From Myxococcota bacterium (GTDB lineage: Bacteria; Myxococcota_A; UBA796; UBA9615; JAKLKC01), in NCBI GenBank assembly GCA_023150875.1, contig JAKLKC010000002.1, positions 62,001 to 126,000 of the forward strand: a DNA stretch of 64,000 bases. The letters are read 5' to 3'. The notes beneath the pieces are model-generated. The model ran no database searches and was not told the origin of the DNA. It was given only the letters and a program-made list of their open reading frames with translations. The position numbers and the translations under genes were made by a program. Shown here one piece after another: positions 1-6,663 of the stretch. Within the stretch, counting starts at the first letter, position 1. The number at the start of each line of letters is the position of its first letter.

Positions 1-337
1 CCACCGCCAGGTCCCGCACCGCCGGCACCGCCCACGGCGCCCACGGTGCGCCGGTGCGGCACAGGCCGCGGCGGTCGGGGTCGTTGAAGCTGAAACGCAG
101 CTCCGCGACCCGGTAGCCCGAGACCCAGGCGGCGACGGCGTGGCTGACTTCGTGCACGAGGTTGGCGGGGGCACGGAGCCACGCGAAGGCGGCGACTCCG
201 CCGCTCCGGGGGAACAGGGCCGCCGCCGCCCCCGCCAGCAACCGGACGAAGACGACCCTGGAGAGCACGAACAGGGCGGACGTCGCCAGGAGAAGGGGAA
301 GGAGAGCGGAGAGGGCATGGAAGAACCCGGTCGCCAT
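1..337 (-). CDS. M50-like membrane metalloprotease, 5' part only (cut by left edge)
   Basis: Reading leftward from ATG at 335-337, the frame is open to the window edge (112 residues). The N-terminus is a hydrophobic segment (about residues 5-36), followed near residue 61 by HEVSHAV, which fits the HExxH zinc-binding motif seen in site-2-protease-like (M50) membrane proteins. The active-site aspartate region and the remaining membrane spans would lie outside the window. A GGGAGG lies immediately before the ATG. Codons are GC3-rich like the neighbours. The family is inferred from one motif plus the membrane context; another integral-membrane HExxH protein is possible. Confidence 0.6.
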   Translation of the reverse strand, partial: MATGFFHALSALLPLLLATSALFVLSRVVFVRLLAGAAAALFPRSGGVAAFAWLRAPANLVHEVSHAVAAWVSGYRVAELRFSFNDPDRRGLCRTGAPWAPWAVPAVRDLAV

Positions 338-666
338 CCTCCCATGGTATTCCGCCGCCCCCCCGGTGTCCGGTGGGGGCCGCGCCGACCTGGACCTCGG
401 GCGGCTCGGCGCGGCGCGGTGCGGGTCCCGTGTCCGCGTTCGTGCTGTTGCTCGATCCCCGGCGGGCACGGGCTCGGGCACGGGCTCGGGCACGACGGGG
501 CGGCGACGGTGGCGGAGCCGATCCCCCCGACTTCTGGGCGCCGACGCGGCCAGGACGGACTCCAGCCGCCTGGCTTCGCGCCGAGGAGATGTGATACTTT
601 CCCTCGCCCTCGCGGCCGTCCCCGGGCGGGGCCGACGCCGTCGAGGCGAGAGGCGTAGGGAAGAAG
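338..666. other. Intergenic region with a short tandem repeat
   Basis: No convincing coding frame in this divergent spacer. It contains a 12-mer, GGGCACGGGCTC, repeated two and a half times (464-493). Further right, TGT-GATACT at 590-598 resembles an extended -10 box for the small gene at 667, but no good -35 is visible. The spacer presumably carries the promoters of both flanking genes. Confidence 0.4.
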
Positions 667-798
667 ATGGCCTTCAAGCGTCAGATCTCGAAGAGCGGCA
701 ACCGCGCCCGGGTGCGGCTGCGCAAGACCGCCCGCTACCGCGCGAAGCTCCGCGCCAAGGACCGCAAGCGCAAGCTGCGGGCGAAGCGGGCGATCTGA
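667..798 (+). CDS. Small, very basic protein of unknown function (43 aa)
   Basis: A 43-codon gene starting MAFKRQISKSGNR and ending in LRAKRAI. About half of the residues are Arg or Lys and there are no Cys residues. Support for coding: an AGGGAAG ribosome-binding sequence just before the ATG, nearly all codons ending in G or C, and 17 nt to the next gene's likely start. The composition suggests RNA or ribosome binding, as in the small ribosomal proteins, but I do not recognise a named family. Its small size means automated callers could miss it. Confidence 0.6.
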   Translation: MAFKRQISKSGNRARVRLRKTARYRAKLRAKDRKRKLRAKRAI

Positions 799-815
799 GC
801 CGCCCCAGGGACGGA

Positions 816-1940
816 ATGCCCCGAGCCGGTGGCGCGATGACCGAGGAGCCCGAGGGCACGGCGGAGTTCGTCGTGCTCGAGGAGTCCATCGTCGATCAGG
901 CGATCGCCGACGGGCGGCGCGGCGAGTTCCGCAAGCAGGTGATCCGGGCCGACTGCCCCTCGGGGCGGGCCCTGGCTCTCGTGCGCAAGCAGGCGGCCGT
1001 GGGCTCGGACCGCGGGCCGGTGCTGCTGATCCATGGATGGGGGCAGAATCGGTACTCCTGGCACCTGTCGGAGCGGAGCTTCGCCAACTACCTCGCGGAC
1101 CGCGGCTACGACGTCTTCAACCTGGAGCTCACCGGCCACGGGCGCTCCAAGGACTTCGGGACCGCGCCGGCCGAGCGCTTCGAGGACTACGTCCAGGACG
1201 CCTGCGCGGTGGTCCGGGCGGTGAGCCGCGCGTCGTCGGGGGGCGGCGTGTTCCTGCTGGGCCACAGCCTCGGCGGCACCGTCTGCTATGCCGCGGCCTC
1301 CCGGGTGGCGCCCCTGCTGGCGGGGATCGTGACCTTCGCCGGCCTGTTCACCTTCGGCCGGGGGAACCCCACGACGCTGCGCCTGGCGCGGCTGGCCCGG
1401 CGCCTCGCCGGAGATCGCCAGGTCCGGGCTTCCTTCAAGATGAGCATCATCGCCCGGGCGATGGACGGGGTCCTGGGCCTGGTGGATGACTTCTTCTGGT
1501 CCTTCCCCCTCGCCGGGTGGTACCCCGGCAGCGTCGAGCCCCACGTGCTCCGGGAGAGGCTGAACCGGGGACTCGACTGGACCGGCATCAACATCCTGAT
1601 GACGATGCTGAGGTGGGCCGCCGACGGGGAGCTGACGGGCGAGTGCGGCAGGGACTACGGGGCGGAGTTCGCCGCCCTGGACGTGCCGCTGCTCGTGCTT
1701 GCCGGCGACGAGGACAGGATGCTGCCCCCCGAGGACGCCCGGCCGGCCTTCGAGCGGTCGGACAGCCGGGACAAGACGTTCAAGCTCCTCAGCCCCGACC
1801 GCGAGGAGGGCCACTGGGGCCACCTCGACATCCTGCTGGGGAGGCTCGCCCCCCGGTACGTCTGGCCCCTCTGCGCGGACTGGATGGACGCGCGGTGTGC
1901 CCCCCGGGGACGCGCGCCCCGAGCGGCGCTCAGCGCTTGA
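816..1940 (+). CDS. Alpha/beta-hydrolase
   Basis: Alpha/beta-hydrolase fold protein of 374 residues. HGWGQNR in the first third matches the oxyanion-hole HG motif. GHSLGG places the nucleophile Ser at about residue 151, and GHWGH near the C-terminus supplies the catalytic His. Substrate unknown; lipase/esterase or lactonase roles are typical of the family. No signal peptide is visible, so it is probably cytoplasmic. Start chosen at 816 because AGGGA lies about 7 nt before it; ATG at 837 in the same frame is an alternative. The 3' end overlaps the convergent lipoprotein gene by 11 bp. Confidence 0.85.
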   Translation: MPRAGGAMTEEPEGTAEFVVLEESIVDQAIADGRRGEFRKQVIRADCPSGRALALVRKQAAVGSDRGPVLLIHGWGQNRYSWHLSERSFANYLADRGYDVFNLELTGHGRSKDFGTAPAERFEDYVQDACAVVRAVSRASSGGGVFLLGHSLGGTVCYAAASRVAPLLAGIVTFAGLFTFGRGNPTTLRLARLARRLAGDRQVRASFKMSIIARAMDGVLGLVDDFFWSFPLAGWYPGSVEPHVLRERLNRGLDWTGINILMTMLRWAADGELTGECGRDYGAEFAALDVPLLVLAGDEDRMLPPEDARPAFERSDSRDKTFKLLSPDREEGHWGHLDILLGRLAPRYVWPLCADWMDARCAPRGRAPRAALSA

Positions 1941-2394
1941 TCACCTCGGCGTCGTCCCCGCTGTAGCGCACCTCGATCCGCCAGGACTCCGGCGCCTTGC
2001 GGCCAGGGCAGTCGGTCTCGTCCATCACCAGGTCGACCCGGCCCAGGTCGCGGCCCTCGGCGGCGTCCGCGTCCACGGTCCAGGCGCCGGCCTCGGTGCA
2101 GGCATAGGGCTCGTCGCCCAGGTGCATCGAGGCGCTGGCGGACCACCGGTCATCGGCGGAGAAGACCATCTCCTCGTACGTCAGGCGGGCGTCCCCAGCG
2201 ACGTCGAGGAAGTAGTCCCGGATGGGGGCGGCCTGGAGGTGCTCGGCGAACTGCCCCGCCTTCCCGGAGTACCGGGAGGGGGGAGGAGGCTCCGGCACGG
2301 CCTCGCCGGAGCTCGCCGGCGGCGCCTCCTTCTTGCAGCCGTGGACCGGCAGCGCCAGGGCGAGGCCGAGGAGGGGGAGGGTGATGCGACGCAC
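1930..2394 (-). CDS. Small lipoprotein, unknown function
   Basis: Lipoprotein of about 154 residues. The N-terminus is VRRITLPLLGLALALPVHGC, a short basic start, a hydrophobic core and a lipobox-like VHG-C; the mature part begins with Lys residues and a Pro-rich linker. The rest has no domain I recognise. GTG at 2394 is chosen because GAGG lies a few bases upstream. GTG at 2400 is possible, while an ATG at 2460 lies inside the predicted -10 box and can be excluded. Likely anchored in the cell envelope. Confidence 0.7.
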   Translation of the reverse strand: MRRITLPLLGLALALPVHGCKKEAPPASSGEAVPEPPPPSRYSGKAGQFAEHLQAAPIRDYFLDVAGDARLTYEEMVFSADDRWSASASMHLGDEPYACTEAGAWTVDADAAEGRDLGRVDLVMDETDCPGRKAPESWRIEVRYSGDDAEVIKR

Positions 2395-2457
2395 GGGCAC
2401 CTCGTGAGCCGACCGCCACGTCCCGGAGATCCCCCGGAGCGGGCGGCGCAGGCCCGG

Positions 2458-2487
2458 CATCTACCAGCCGCGGGATGGGCTCGTCAA
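2458..2487 (-). promoter_or_regulatory. Promoter of the lipoprotein gene at 2394
   Basis: On the minus strand TTGACG (2487-2482) and TAGATG (2463-2458) are separated by 18 bp. Transcription would start near 2452, giving a leader of roughly 55 nt. Confidence 0.5.
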
Positions 2488-2522
2488 GGCCGTCGCGCGC
2501 CCCTCGCGCGCTTTCTGCCGCG

Positions 2523-2708
2523 TTGTGGACAACTGTGTGGAACGGGTCCGGCCGGTCCACGCGAACGCCTTGTACGCGGGGGCTTTCCGCACTCTGCTCC
2601 ATTATTGGGCACCTAGAAATTCCAGCGATTCCGGCCACTTACGCGCAAGTCCCTGAAGTCAGGCGGGATTTTGACGGTCCTGAAAACTGTCCACAGGTTG
2701 TGGATAAC
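2523..2708. other. DnaA-box-like cluster in an AT-richer spacer
   Basis: A perfect DnaA box, TGTGGATAA, lies at 2699-2707. It sits head to head with CTGTCCACA (2687-2695, 7 of 9 matches to TTATCCACA), and TGTGGACAA at 2524-2532 matches 8 of 9. TGTGGAACG (2536-2544) is a weak match. The sequence between them is visibly richer in A and T than its surroundings. This could be a replication origin, a titration site or a DnaA-regulated spacer; no dnaA or dnaN gene is in the window. Confidence 0.4.
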
Positions 2709-2802
2709 TCGTCCCGGCGGGGCGCGCGTCGGAATTCCCGCGAGGCCACCGGGAGTTCCGCGTCCCGGCCCCGTCGCGGTGCGCCGAGGCCGGCTCCCTC
2801 GG

Positions 2803-2831
2803 TTGACACCGGGACGGGATCTCCGTACCTT
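2803..2831 (+). promoter_or_regulatory. Promoter of the TetR gene at 2908
   Basis: TTGACA (2803-2808), a 17-bp spacer and TACCTT (2826-2831). The palindrome at 2845-2868 lies just downstream, where a bound repressor would block transcription. Confidence 0.6.
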
Positions 2832-2844
2832 CCGACAGGGCGGC

Positions 2845-2868
2845 GACCGATTGACGAGTCAGTCGGTC
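2845..2868. promoter_or_regulatory. Palindromic operator, probably autoregulation of the TetR gene
   Basis: Inverted repeat with 11-bp arms and a 2-bp centre: left arm GACCGATTGAC, right arm GTCAGTCGGTC, with 10 of 11 positions complementary. It starts 13 bp after the -10 box and precedes the regulator gene, the usual place for a TetR-family autoregulatory site. Confidence 0.6.
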
Positions 2869-2907
2869 CGCACCGCGGCAGTCGCCGCGGTCGCGCTCGC
2901 TCCGGTG

Positions 2908-3531
2908 ATGATCATGGCCGAGTCCCGCGAGCAGCCGCAGGAGAAGCGCGGGCGGATCCTCGCGGCGGCGATCCGGGTCTTCGCCCGCAAGGGCTACACC
3001 GGCTCCAGGGTCTCCGACATCGCCGAAGAGGCGAGCGTCGCGTACGGACTCGTCTACCACTACTTCGAGAACAAGGAGCAGATCCTCAACGAGATCTTCG
3101 AGTCGAACTGGGGGGTGCTCGTCCAGGTGATCCGCCAGATCCACTCCGACGGCGGCAGCCTGAGGCACAAGCTCGCCCGGATCTCCTCGTTCATCGTCGA
3201 GGTCTGGCGCACCCAGCCGGCCCTGGTCGAGGTGCTGATCCTCGAGATCGTCCGCTCTCCGAAGTTCCTCGACGCCCCCCGCCTGCGGGCCTTCACCGAG
3301 GTCTTCGACCTGCTGGAGACCATCCTTCGGGACCATCGGGACCGGGGAGAGGTCCGGGGCGACCTGGACCCCCGCCAGGCCGCGTTCGTGTTCATGGGGT
3401 CCCTCGAGATCCTCCTCACCGGGCAGGTGACCGGGGTCCTGGGCGGGAGCGGCCCGTCTTCCGCCGACCTGTCCGGGGAGACGGCCGTCGAGGTCTTCCT
3501 GTCCGGCGTCACCCCCCCGCTGGGGAGTTGA
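2908..3531 (+). CDS. TetR-family transcriptional regulator
   Basis: TetR/AcrR-type repressor of about 207 residues. The N-terminal helix-turn-helix is clear: an ILAAAIRVFARKGY helix, then RVSDIAEEASVAYGLVYHYF, then NKEQIL. The C-terminal half is a helical ligand-binding domain of unknown ligand. The start is taken at ATG 2908 (ATG 2914 also possible), because translation from the upstream TTG at 2851 would begin inside the palindromic operator. The gene has its own TTGACA promoter with an inverted repeat after it. Its 3' end overlaps the convergent rmlD-like gene by 23 bp. Confidence 0.85.
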   Translation: MIMAESREQPQEKRGRILAAAIRVFARKGYTGSRVSDIAEEASVAYGLVYHYFENKEQILNEIFESNWGVLVQVIRQIHSDGGSLRHKLARISSFIVEVWRTQPALVEVLILEIVRSPKFLDAPRLRAFTEVFDLLETILRDHRDRGEVRGDLDPRQAAFVFMGSLEILLTGQVTGVLGGSGPSSADLSGETAVEVFLSGVTPPLGS

Positions 3532-4435
3532 CCCGCGGGGCGTGGGCAGCGCCCACCCGGGCCACCGCCACCTCCCACGGGGAGAGGACCACGCCGTACT
3601 CCCGGCCGGCCCGGCCGGAGTCGAGCACGGAGTAGGTCGGGCGGGGCGCAGGCCGCCCCAGCTCCGCGGTGGAGACCACGCGCACCCGTGGCACCAGCCC
3701 CGCGGAGCGCACCGCCAGCTCTATCCACTCCCTCGGGGTGCAGGCGCCACGGCCGCTGACGTGGAGGGTCCCCCGGGCTCCCGCGGCGACCAGGGCCAGC
3801 AGGGCGTCCGCCAGCTCCGAGGCGCAGGTGGTCACTCCCGTCTGGTCGTCGGCCAGGCTCAGCTCCCGGCCTTCCCTCGCCTGCGCCACCAGCCGCCCCA
3901 CCAGGTCGTGCCTTCCGCCCATACCCACGACCCACTGGGTCCGGACGATCAGGTGGTGTCGGGGGGCGGCCTCCCGGACCCTCTCCTCCCCCTCGACCTT
4001 GCTTCGGCCGTATGCGCCGAGGGGAGCCACGGGGTCGTCCTCGGCGAATGGCCGGCGCCGCAGGCGGTCCCCGCCGAACACGTAGTCGGTGGAGAGGTGG
4101 ACGAGGGGGATCCCCGCGGCGGCGCAGGCCCGGCCGAGGTGCTCCGGGCCGATGGCGTTGGCGAGGCGCGCCCCCTCGGGGTCGCGCTCGGCGTCGTCGA
4201 CCCGGGCCTGGGCGGCGCAGTTCACGACGGCGGCGGGCTCCAGTCGCTCCATGGCCCGGCGGACGGCGTCCGCGTCGGCGATGTCGACGTCGGCCCGGCC
4301 CGTCCCCACCACCGGACGCCCCGCCACCCGCGCGCGGTGCAGCAGGGTCGAGCCCACGAGCCCCGCCGCGCCGGTCACCCATAGGGGCGCGGTCCTGGCA
4401 CCCCGTCCTCGGGCGTCTTCGGGCGGCGCGGACAT
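3509..4435 (-). CDS. rfbD: dTDP-4-dehydrorhamnose reductase-like protein (RmlD/RfbD family)
   Basis: Short-chain dehydrogenase of 308 residues. An N-terminal GAAGLVG dinucleotide-binding loop, HLSTDYVFGG and the YGRSK catalytic Tyr/Lys motif are characteristic of RmlD, which reduces dTDP-4-keto-rhamnose with NAD(P)H to make dTDP-rhamnose for surface polysaccharide. The other rml genes are not in the window, so a related sugar-nucleotide reductase remains possible. The start ATG is only 6 nt from a TAGGTT -10 box, which suggests a leaderless mRNA. Confidence 0.85.
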   Translation of the reverse strand: MSAPPEDARGRGARTAPLWVTGAAGLVGSTLLHRARVAGRPVVGTGRADVDIADADAVRRAMERLEPAAVVNCAAQARVDDAERDPEGARLANAIGPEHLGRACAAAGIPLVHLSTDYVFGGDRLRRRPFAEDDPVAPLGAYGRSKVEGEERVREAAPRHHLIVRTQWVVGMGGRHDLVGRLVAQAREGRELSLADDQTGVTTCASELADALLALVAAGARGTLHVSGRGACTPREWIELAVRSAGLVPRVRVVSTAELGRPAPRPTYSVLDSGRAGREYGVVLSPWEVAVARVGAAHAPRVNSPAGG

Positions 4436-4441
4436 CGCCCG

Positions 4442-4471
4442 AACCTAGCGCCACGCCTCGGATGTCGTCAA
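4442..4471 (-). promoter_or_regulatory. Promoter of the rfbD-like gene, leaderless
   Basis: Minus strand: TTGACG (4471-4466), 18-bp spacer, TAGGTT (4447-4442), then six bases and the ATG at 4435. Transcription would start on or next to the start codon. Confidence 0.5.
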
Positions 4472-4527
4472 CATGCGGAGGTCGGCGGGGCCGCGGAACG
4501 GCGGCCCGCCGCCCCGGAAGTCCGAAG

Positions 4528-5073
4528 ATGCCCACGCCCCCGCTCCGCCTCCTGGTCCTGGACCTGGACGACACCGTGCTGCCTGCCGGCCCGGCGGGCC
4601 GCCTTCCCCTGGCCGACGCGCCGACCGCGCCCCCGGCCACGCGGGAGGTCCTGGCGGCCCTGGCCCCGGGGAGGCACCTGGTGCTCCTGTGCCCGGGGGA
4701 GGCCGCGGAGCAGGCGGCGCGGCTGGCGGCGGCGGGACTCGACCGGAGCTTCGACGAGATCTGCTTCGATGCGCCCGGGGACCTCGCCGACCGGATCGTG
4801 TCCCTCGACCGGCTGATGGCGGAGAGGGGCGTGGAGCCCTGGCAGGCGGCGGTGATCGGGGATCGGCTGGACGAGGAGATCGCCGCGGGGAGGGCGGTGG
4901 GCGCCTGGACCGTGCGCGTCCTCGGGGGCCAGGCCCGCTTCGCGGCCAGTCGCGGCGATCTGGACCGGCCCCACTACACGGTAGGGACCCTGGAGGCCCT
5001 GCCCGCGGTGATCGAGGAGATCGAGAAGGAGCTGGCCGAGACGTCGGAAGACCAGGGCGCGGGCGCGGAGTGA
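4528..5073 (+). CDS. HAD-superfamily hydrolase
   Basis: Haloacid-dehalogenase-like protein of 181 residues. Motif I is LDLDDT with nucleophile Asp12 and acid Asp14. A later IGDRLDEEIAAG corresponds to the GD..D metal-binding motif IV. The sequence between them is short, so the cap domain is small or absent. Such proteins are phosphatases of small molecules; the substrate cannot be read from sequence. ATG 4528 is preceded by GGAAG. The long open frame upstream of this ATG is antisense to rfbD and is not coding. Confidence 0.8.
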   Translation: MPTPPLRLLVLDLDDTVLPAGPAGRLPLADAPTAPPATREVLAALAPGRHLVLLCPGEAAEQAARLAAAGLDRSFDEICFDAPGDLADRIVSLDRLMAERGVEPWQAAVIGDRLDEEIAAGRAVGAWTVRVLGGQARFAASRGDLDRPHYTVGTLEALPAVIEEIEKELAETSEDQGAGAE

Positions 5074-5163
5074 GGGGGTCGCTCTCCGGACCCGGTTGAC
5101 TCCGGACGCGGAACCGGGCGATTAGATGGCCCTCGTGTGGGGGTGGCGACCCGGAGGAGTCGA

Positions 5164-5433
5164 GTGGATCGGGACAAAGTGCGCGCCGAGGTATGCCACA
5201 TCGTCGCCGCCGTCGCGGAGGTACCGCCGGAGTCCGTGGGAGGGGGCACGGAGTTCGCCGAGCTTCGGATGGACTCGATGCAGCTCCTGGAGGTGGTGGC
5301 GATGGCCGAGAAGAGGTTCCGGGTCTCCCTGCCGGACGAGGTCCTGCCCCGGCTGACCTCGGTCGAGGCCGCGGTGGACGCCGTGCTCCGTCTGATGGCC
5401 CACCCGGCGGAATTTCCGCTCGCGGAGTCTTGA
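5164..5433 (+). CDS. Acyl carrier protein-like protein
   Basis: A small acidic helical protein of 89 residues with the acyl carrier fold. FAELRMDSMQLLEVV contains the Asp-Ser pair, and Ser38 would carry 4'-phosphopantetheine. GTG 5164 is chosen because GGAGG is 7 nt upstream. It is a single gene without a fatty-acid synthase cluster, so it may serve a specialised acyl pathway rather than bulk fatty acid synthesis. A TTGACT at 5096 could be a -35, but the spacing to a -10 is poor. The stop codon overlaps the -35 of the tRNA-Gly promoter. Confidence 0.8.
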   Translation: MDRDKVRAEVCHIVAAVAEVPPESVGGGTEFAELRMDSMQLLEVVAMAEKRFRVSLPDEVLPRLTSVEAAVDAVLRLMAHPAEFPLAES

Positions 5434-5458
5434 CGAGTCGGTCGGCCGCGCCAATAAT
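5430..5458 (+). promoter_or_regulatory. tRNA-Gly promoter
   Basis: TTGACG (5430-5435), 17-bp spacer, AATAAT (5453-5458). The -35 shares bases with the TGA stop codon of the acyl carrier protein gene. Confidence 0.7.
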
Positions 5459-5473
5459 TCGCGTCGCTTTCCG

Positions 5474-5548
5474 GCGGGAATAGCTCAGCGGTAGAGCACT
5501 GCCTTGCCAAGGCAGGGGTCGCGGGTTCAAATCCCGTTTCCCGCTCCA
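5474..5548 (+). tRNA. tRNA-Gly (anticodon GCC)
   Basis: The cloverleaf is complete. Acceptor arms GCGGGAA and TTCCCGC pair fully, GCTCAGCGGTAGAGC is the D arm, CTGCC-TTGCCAA-GGCAG is the anticodon arm with GCC in the loop, and GCGGG-TTCAAAT-CCCGT is the T arm. The 3' CCA (5546-5548) is encoded. The anticodon reads GGC and GGU glycine codons. Confidence 0.97.
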
Positions 5549-5571
5549 TACATCTCGATGATCGCGCGAAG

Positions 5572-5597
5572 GCCCCGGGACGGATCTCCGGGGCTTT
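5572..5597 (+). terminator. Rho-independent terminator after tRNA-Gly
   Basis: GCCCCGG and CCGGGGC form a 7-bp stem with a 9-nt loop, followed by TTTCGT. Confidence 0.65.
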
Positions 5598-5658
5598 CGT
5601 CGTTCTGGACGCGCCGTCGTGGCGCATCCCTCCCGCGCATCGGCCCCGTCCCATGGGA

Positions 5659-5664
5659 TAGAAT
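5659..5664 (+). promoter_or_regulatory. -10 box of the GT-C operon, leaderless
   Basis: TAGAAT lies six bases before the GTG start at 5671. No strong -35 is visible. The spacing equals that of two other genes in the window with likely leaderless transcripts. Confidence 0.45.
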
Positions 5665-5670
5665 GCCGCC

Positions 5671-6663
5671 GTGCGGGCGGAACGGAAGTCGTGGAGACCG
5701 CCTCTCGGGGCGGCGATGGTGGTGGTCGTGCTGGCCGCGGCGGCGGTGGGGGCCCGGCTGCACGCCGAGGCCGACGCATGGCGGGGACCGCCCGACGCCG
5801 ACGACGAGCTCCGCTGGATGCCGTCGGGGAGGGCGCTCCGGCTCGCGGTCCTGCGCTACGACAACGTCGCTGCCGACCTCCTGTGGCTCCGGGCGGTCGG
5901 CATGTTCGGCGAGAAGTACGGCGCCTCCGGCGGGGACGCCGCCTGGCTGAGGTGGCTCTACCACCTGGTGGACCTGGTCACCGACCTCGACCCGCGCTTC
6001 CGCTCGGCCTACGTCCACGGAGGGACCCTCCTGCGCCTGTTCCCCGGCTGGGTGACCCAGAGCACGCTGGTGTTCGCCAAGGGTGCGGCAGCTCTACCGG
6101 ATCGCTGGGAGTTCCCCTTCAACATCTCGATGAACTACTACCTCCACGAGGGGGACGCCGAGAGCGCCTCCCGCTACATGCGCCAGGCGTCGGTGATCCC
6201 CGGCAGCCCCTTCTACCTGCGCAGCCTCGCGGCCTCGATGCTCGACGAAGCCAACCAGCTCGACACCGCCCTCGCCTTCGTCCGCCAGGAGCTGACCCAG
6301 GTCGCCGATCCCCGGGTGAAGTCCGCCCTCGAGGTGAAGGAGCAGGAGATCCGCTATCGCATCGGGGTCCGGGACGTCGAGGCGGCCCGGGCGCGCTTCC
6401 ACGAGGAGACGGGCCGGGACGCCGCCCATCCCGCGGACCTGGTGCCCGGCGCGATCCCGCGCCTTCCCGAAGAGCCCCTCGGGGGCCGCTGGATCTTCGG
6501 TCCCGACGGCTCCGCCGCCAGCGATCGATACGATGCCTGGCTGGAGGACGTGGCGCGGAGGACCGGCCTGGGCCCCGCGGCGGCCCGGGAGGCGCGGCCG
6601 GCGGGGGGGACCGCGGAGGGGGAGCCCCCCGGCGCGCCCGCGCCCGCGCCCGCGACCCCGTGA
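5671..6663 (+). CDS. Membrane-anchored TPR-like protein, first gene of the GT-C operon
   Basis: A 330-residue protein with one N-terminal membrane helix (about residues 12-30). A helical-repeat body follows with ADLLWLRAVGMFGEKYG and several TPR-like helix pairs, then a Pro/Ala-rich tail. Proteins with this conserved ADxLWLR region are found beside DUF2723 genes in related bacteria (recalled, not checked). It may help the downstream membrane glycosyltransferases by binding acceptor or partner proteins; this is inference. GTG 5671 is the best start. The stop overlaps the next start in GTGA. Confidence 0.65.
   Translation: MRAERKSWRPPLGAAMVVVVLAAAAVGARLHAEADAWRGPPDADDELRWMPSGRALRLAVLRYDNVAADLLWLRAVGMFGEKYGASGGDAAWLRWLYHLVDLVTDLDPRFRSAYVHGGTLLRLFPGWVTQSTLVFAKGAAALPDRWEFPFNISMNYYLHEGDAESASRYMRQASVIPGSPFYLRSLAASMLDEANQLDTALAFVRQELTQVADPRVKSALEVKEQEIRYRIGVRDVEAARARFHEETGRDAAHPADLVPGAIPRLPEEPLGGRWIFGPDGSAASDRYDAWLEDVARRTGLGPAAAREARPAGGTAEGEPPGAPAPAPATP

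Noticed and set aside
464-493. CRISPR-like tandem repeat
   Set aside because: A 12-bp unit repeated two and a half times without spacers; simple slippage is enough.
162-815. N-terminal extension of the hydrolase
   Set aside because: It is open by GC bias only, overlaps the divergent protease and the 43-aa gene, and is compositionally unlike the family.
735-1823. Long minus-strand frame opposite the hydrolase
   Set aside because: One of many antisense frames created by G/C third positions; the sense gene has clear family motifs.
2851-2868. Similarity of TTGACGAGTCAGTCGG to the tRNA-Gly promoter region at 5430
   Set aside because: At 5430 the sequence is fixed by the ACP stop codon and the -35 box, and there is no palindrome.
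5619-6659. Long frame before the first DUF2723 gene
   Set aside because: Shadow of the TPR gene at 5671; the GTG at 6660 gives the usual N-terminus.
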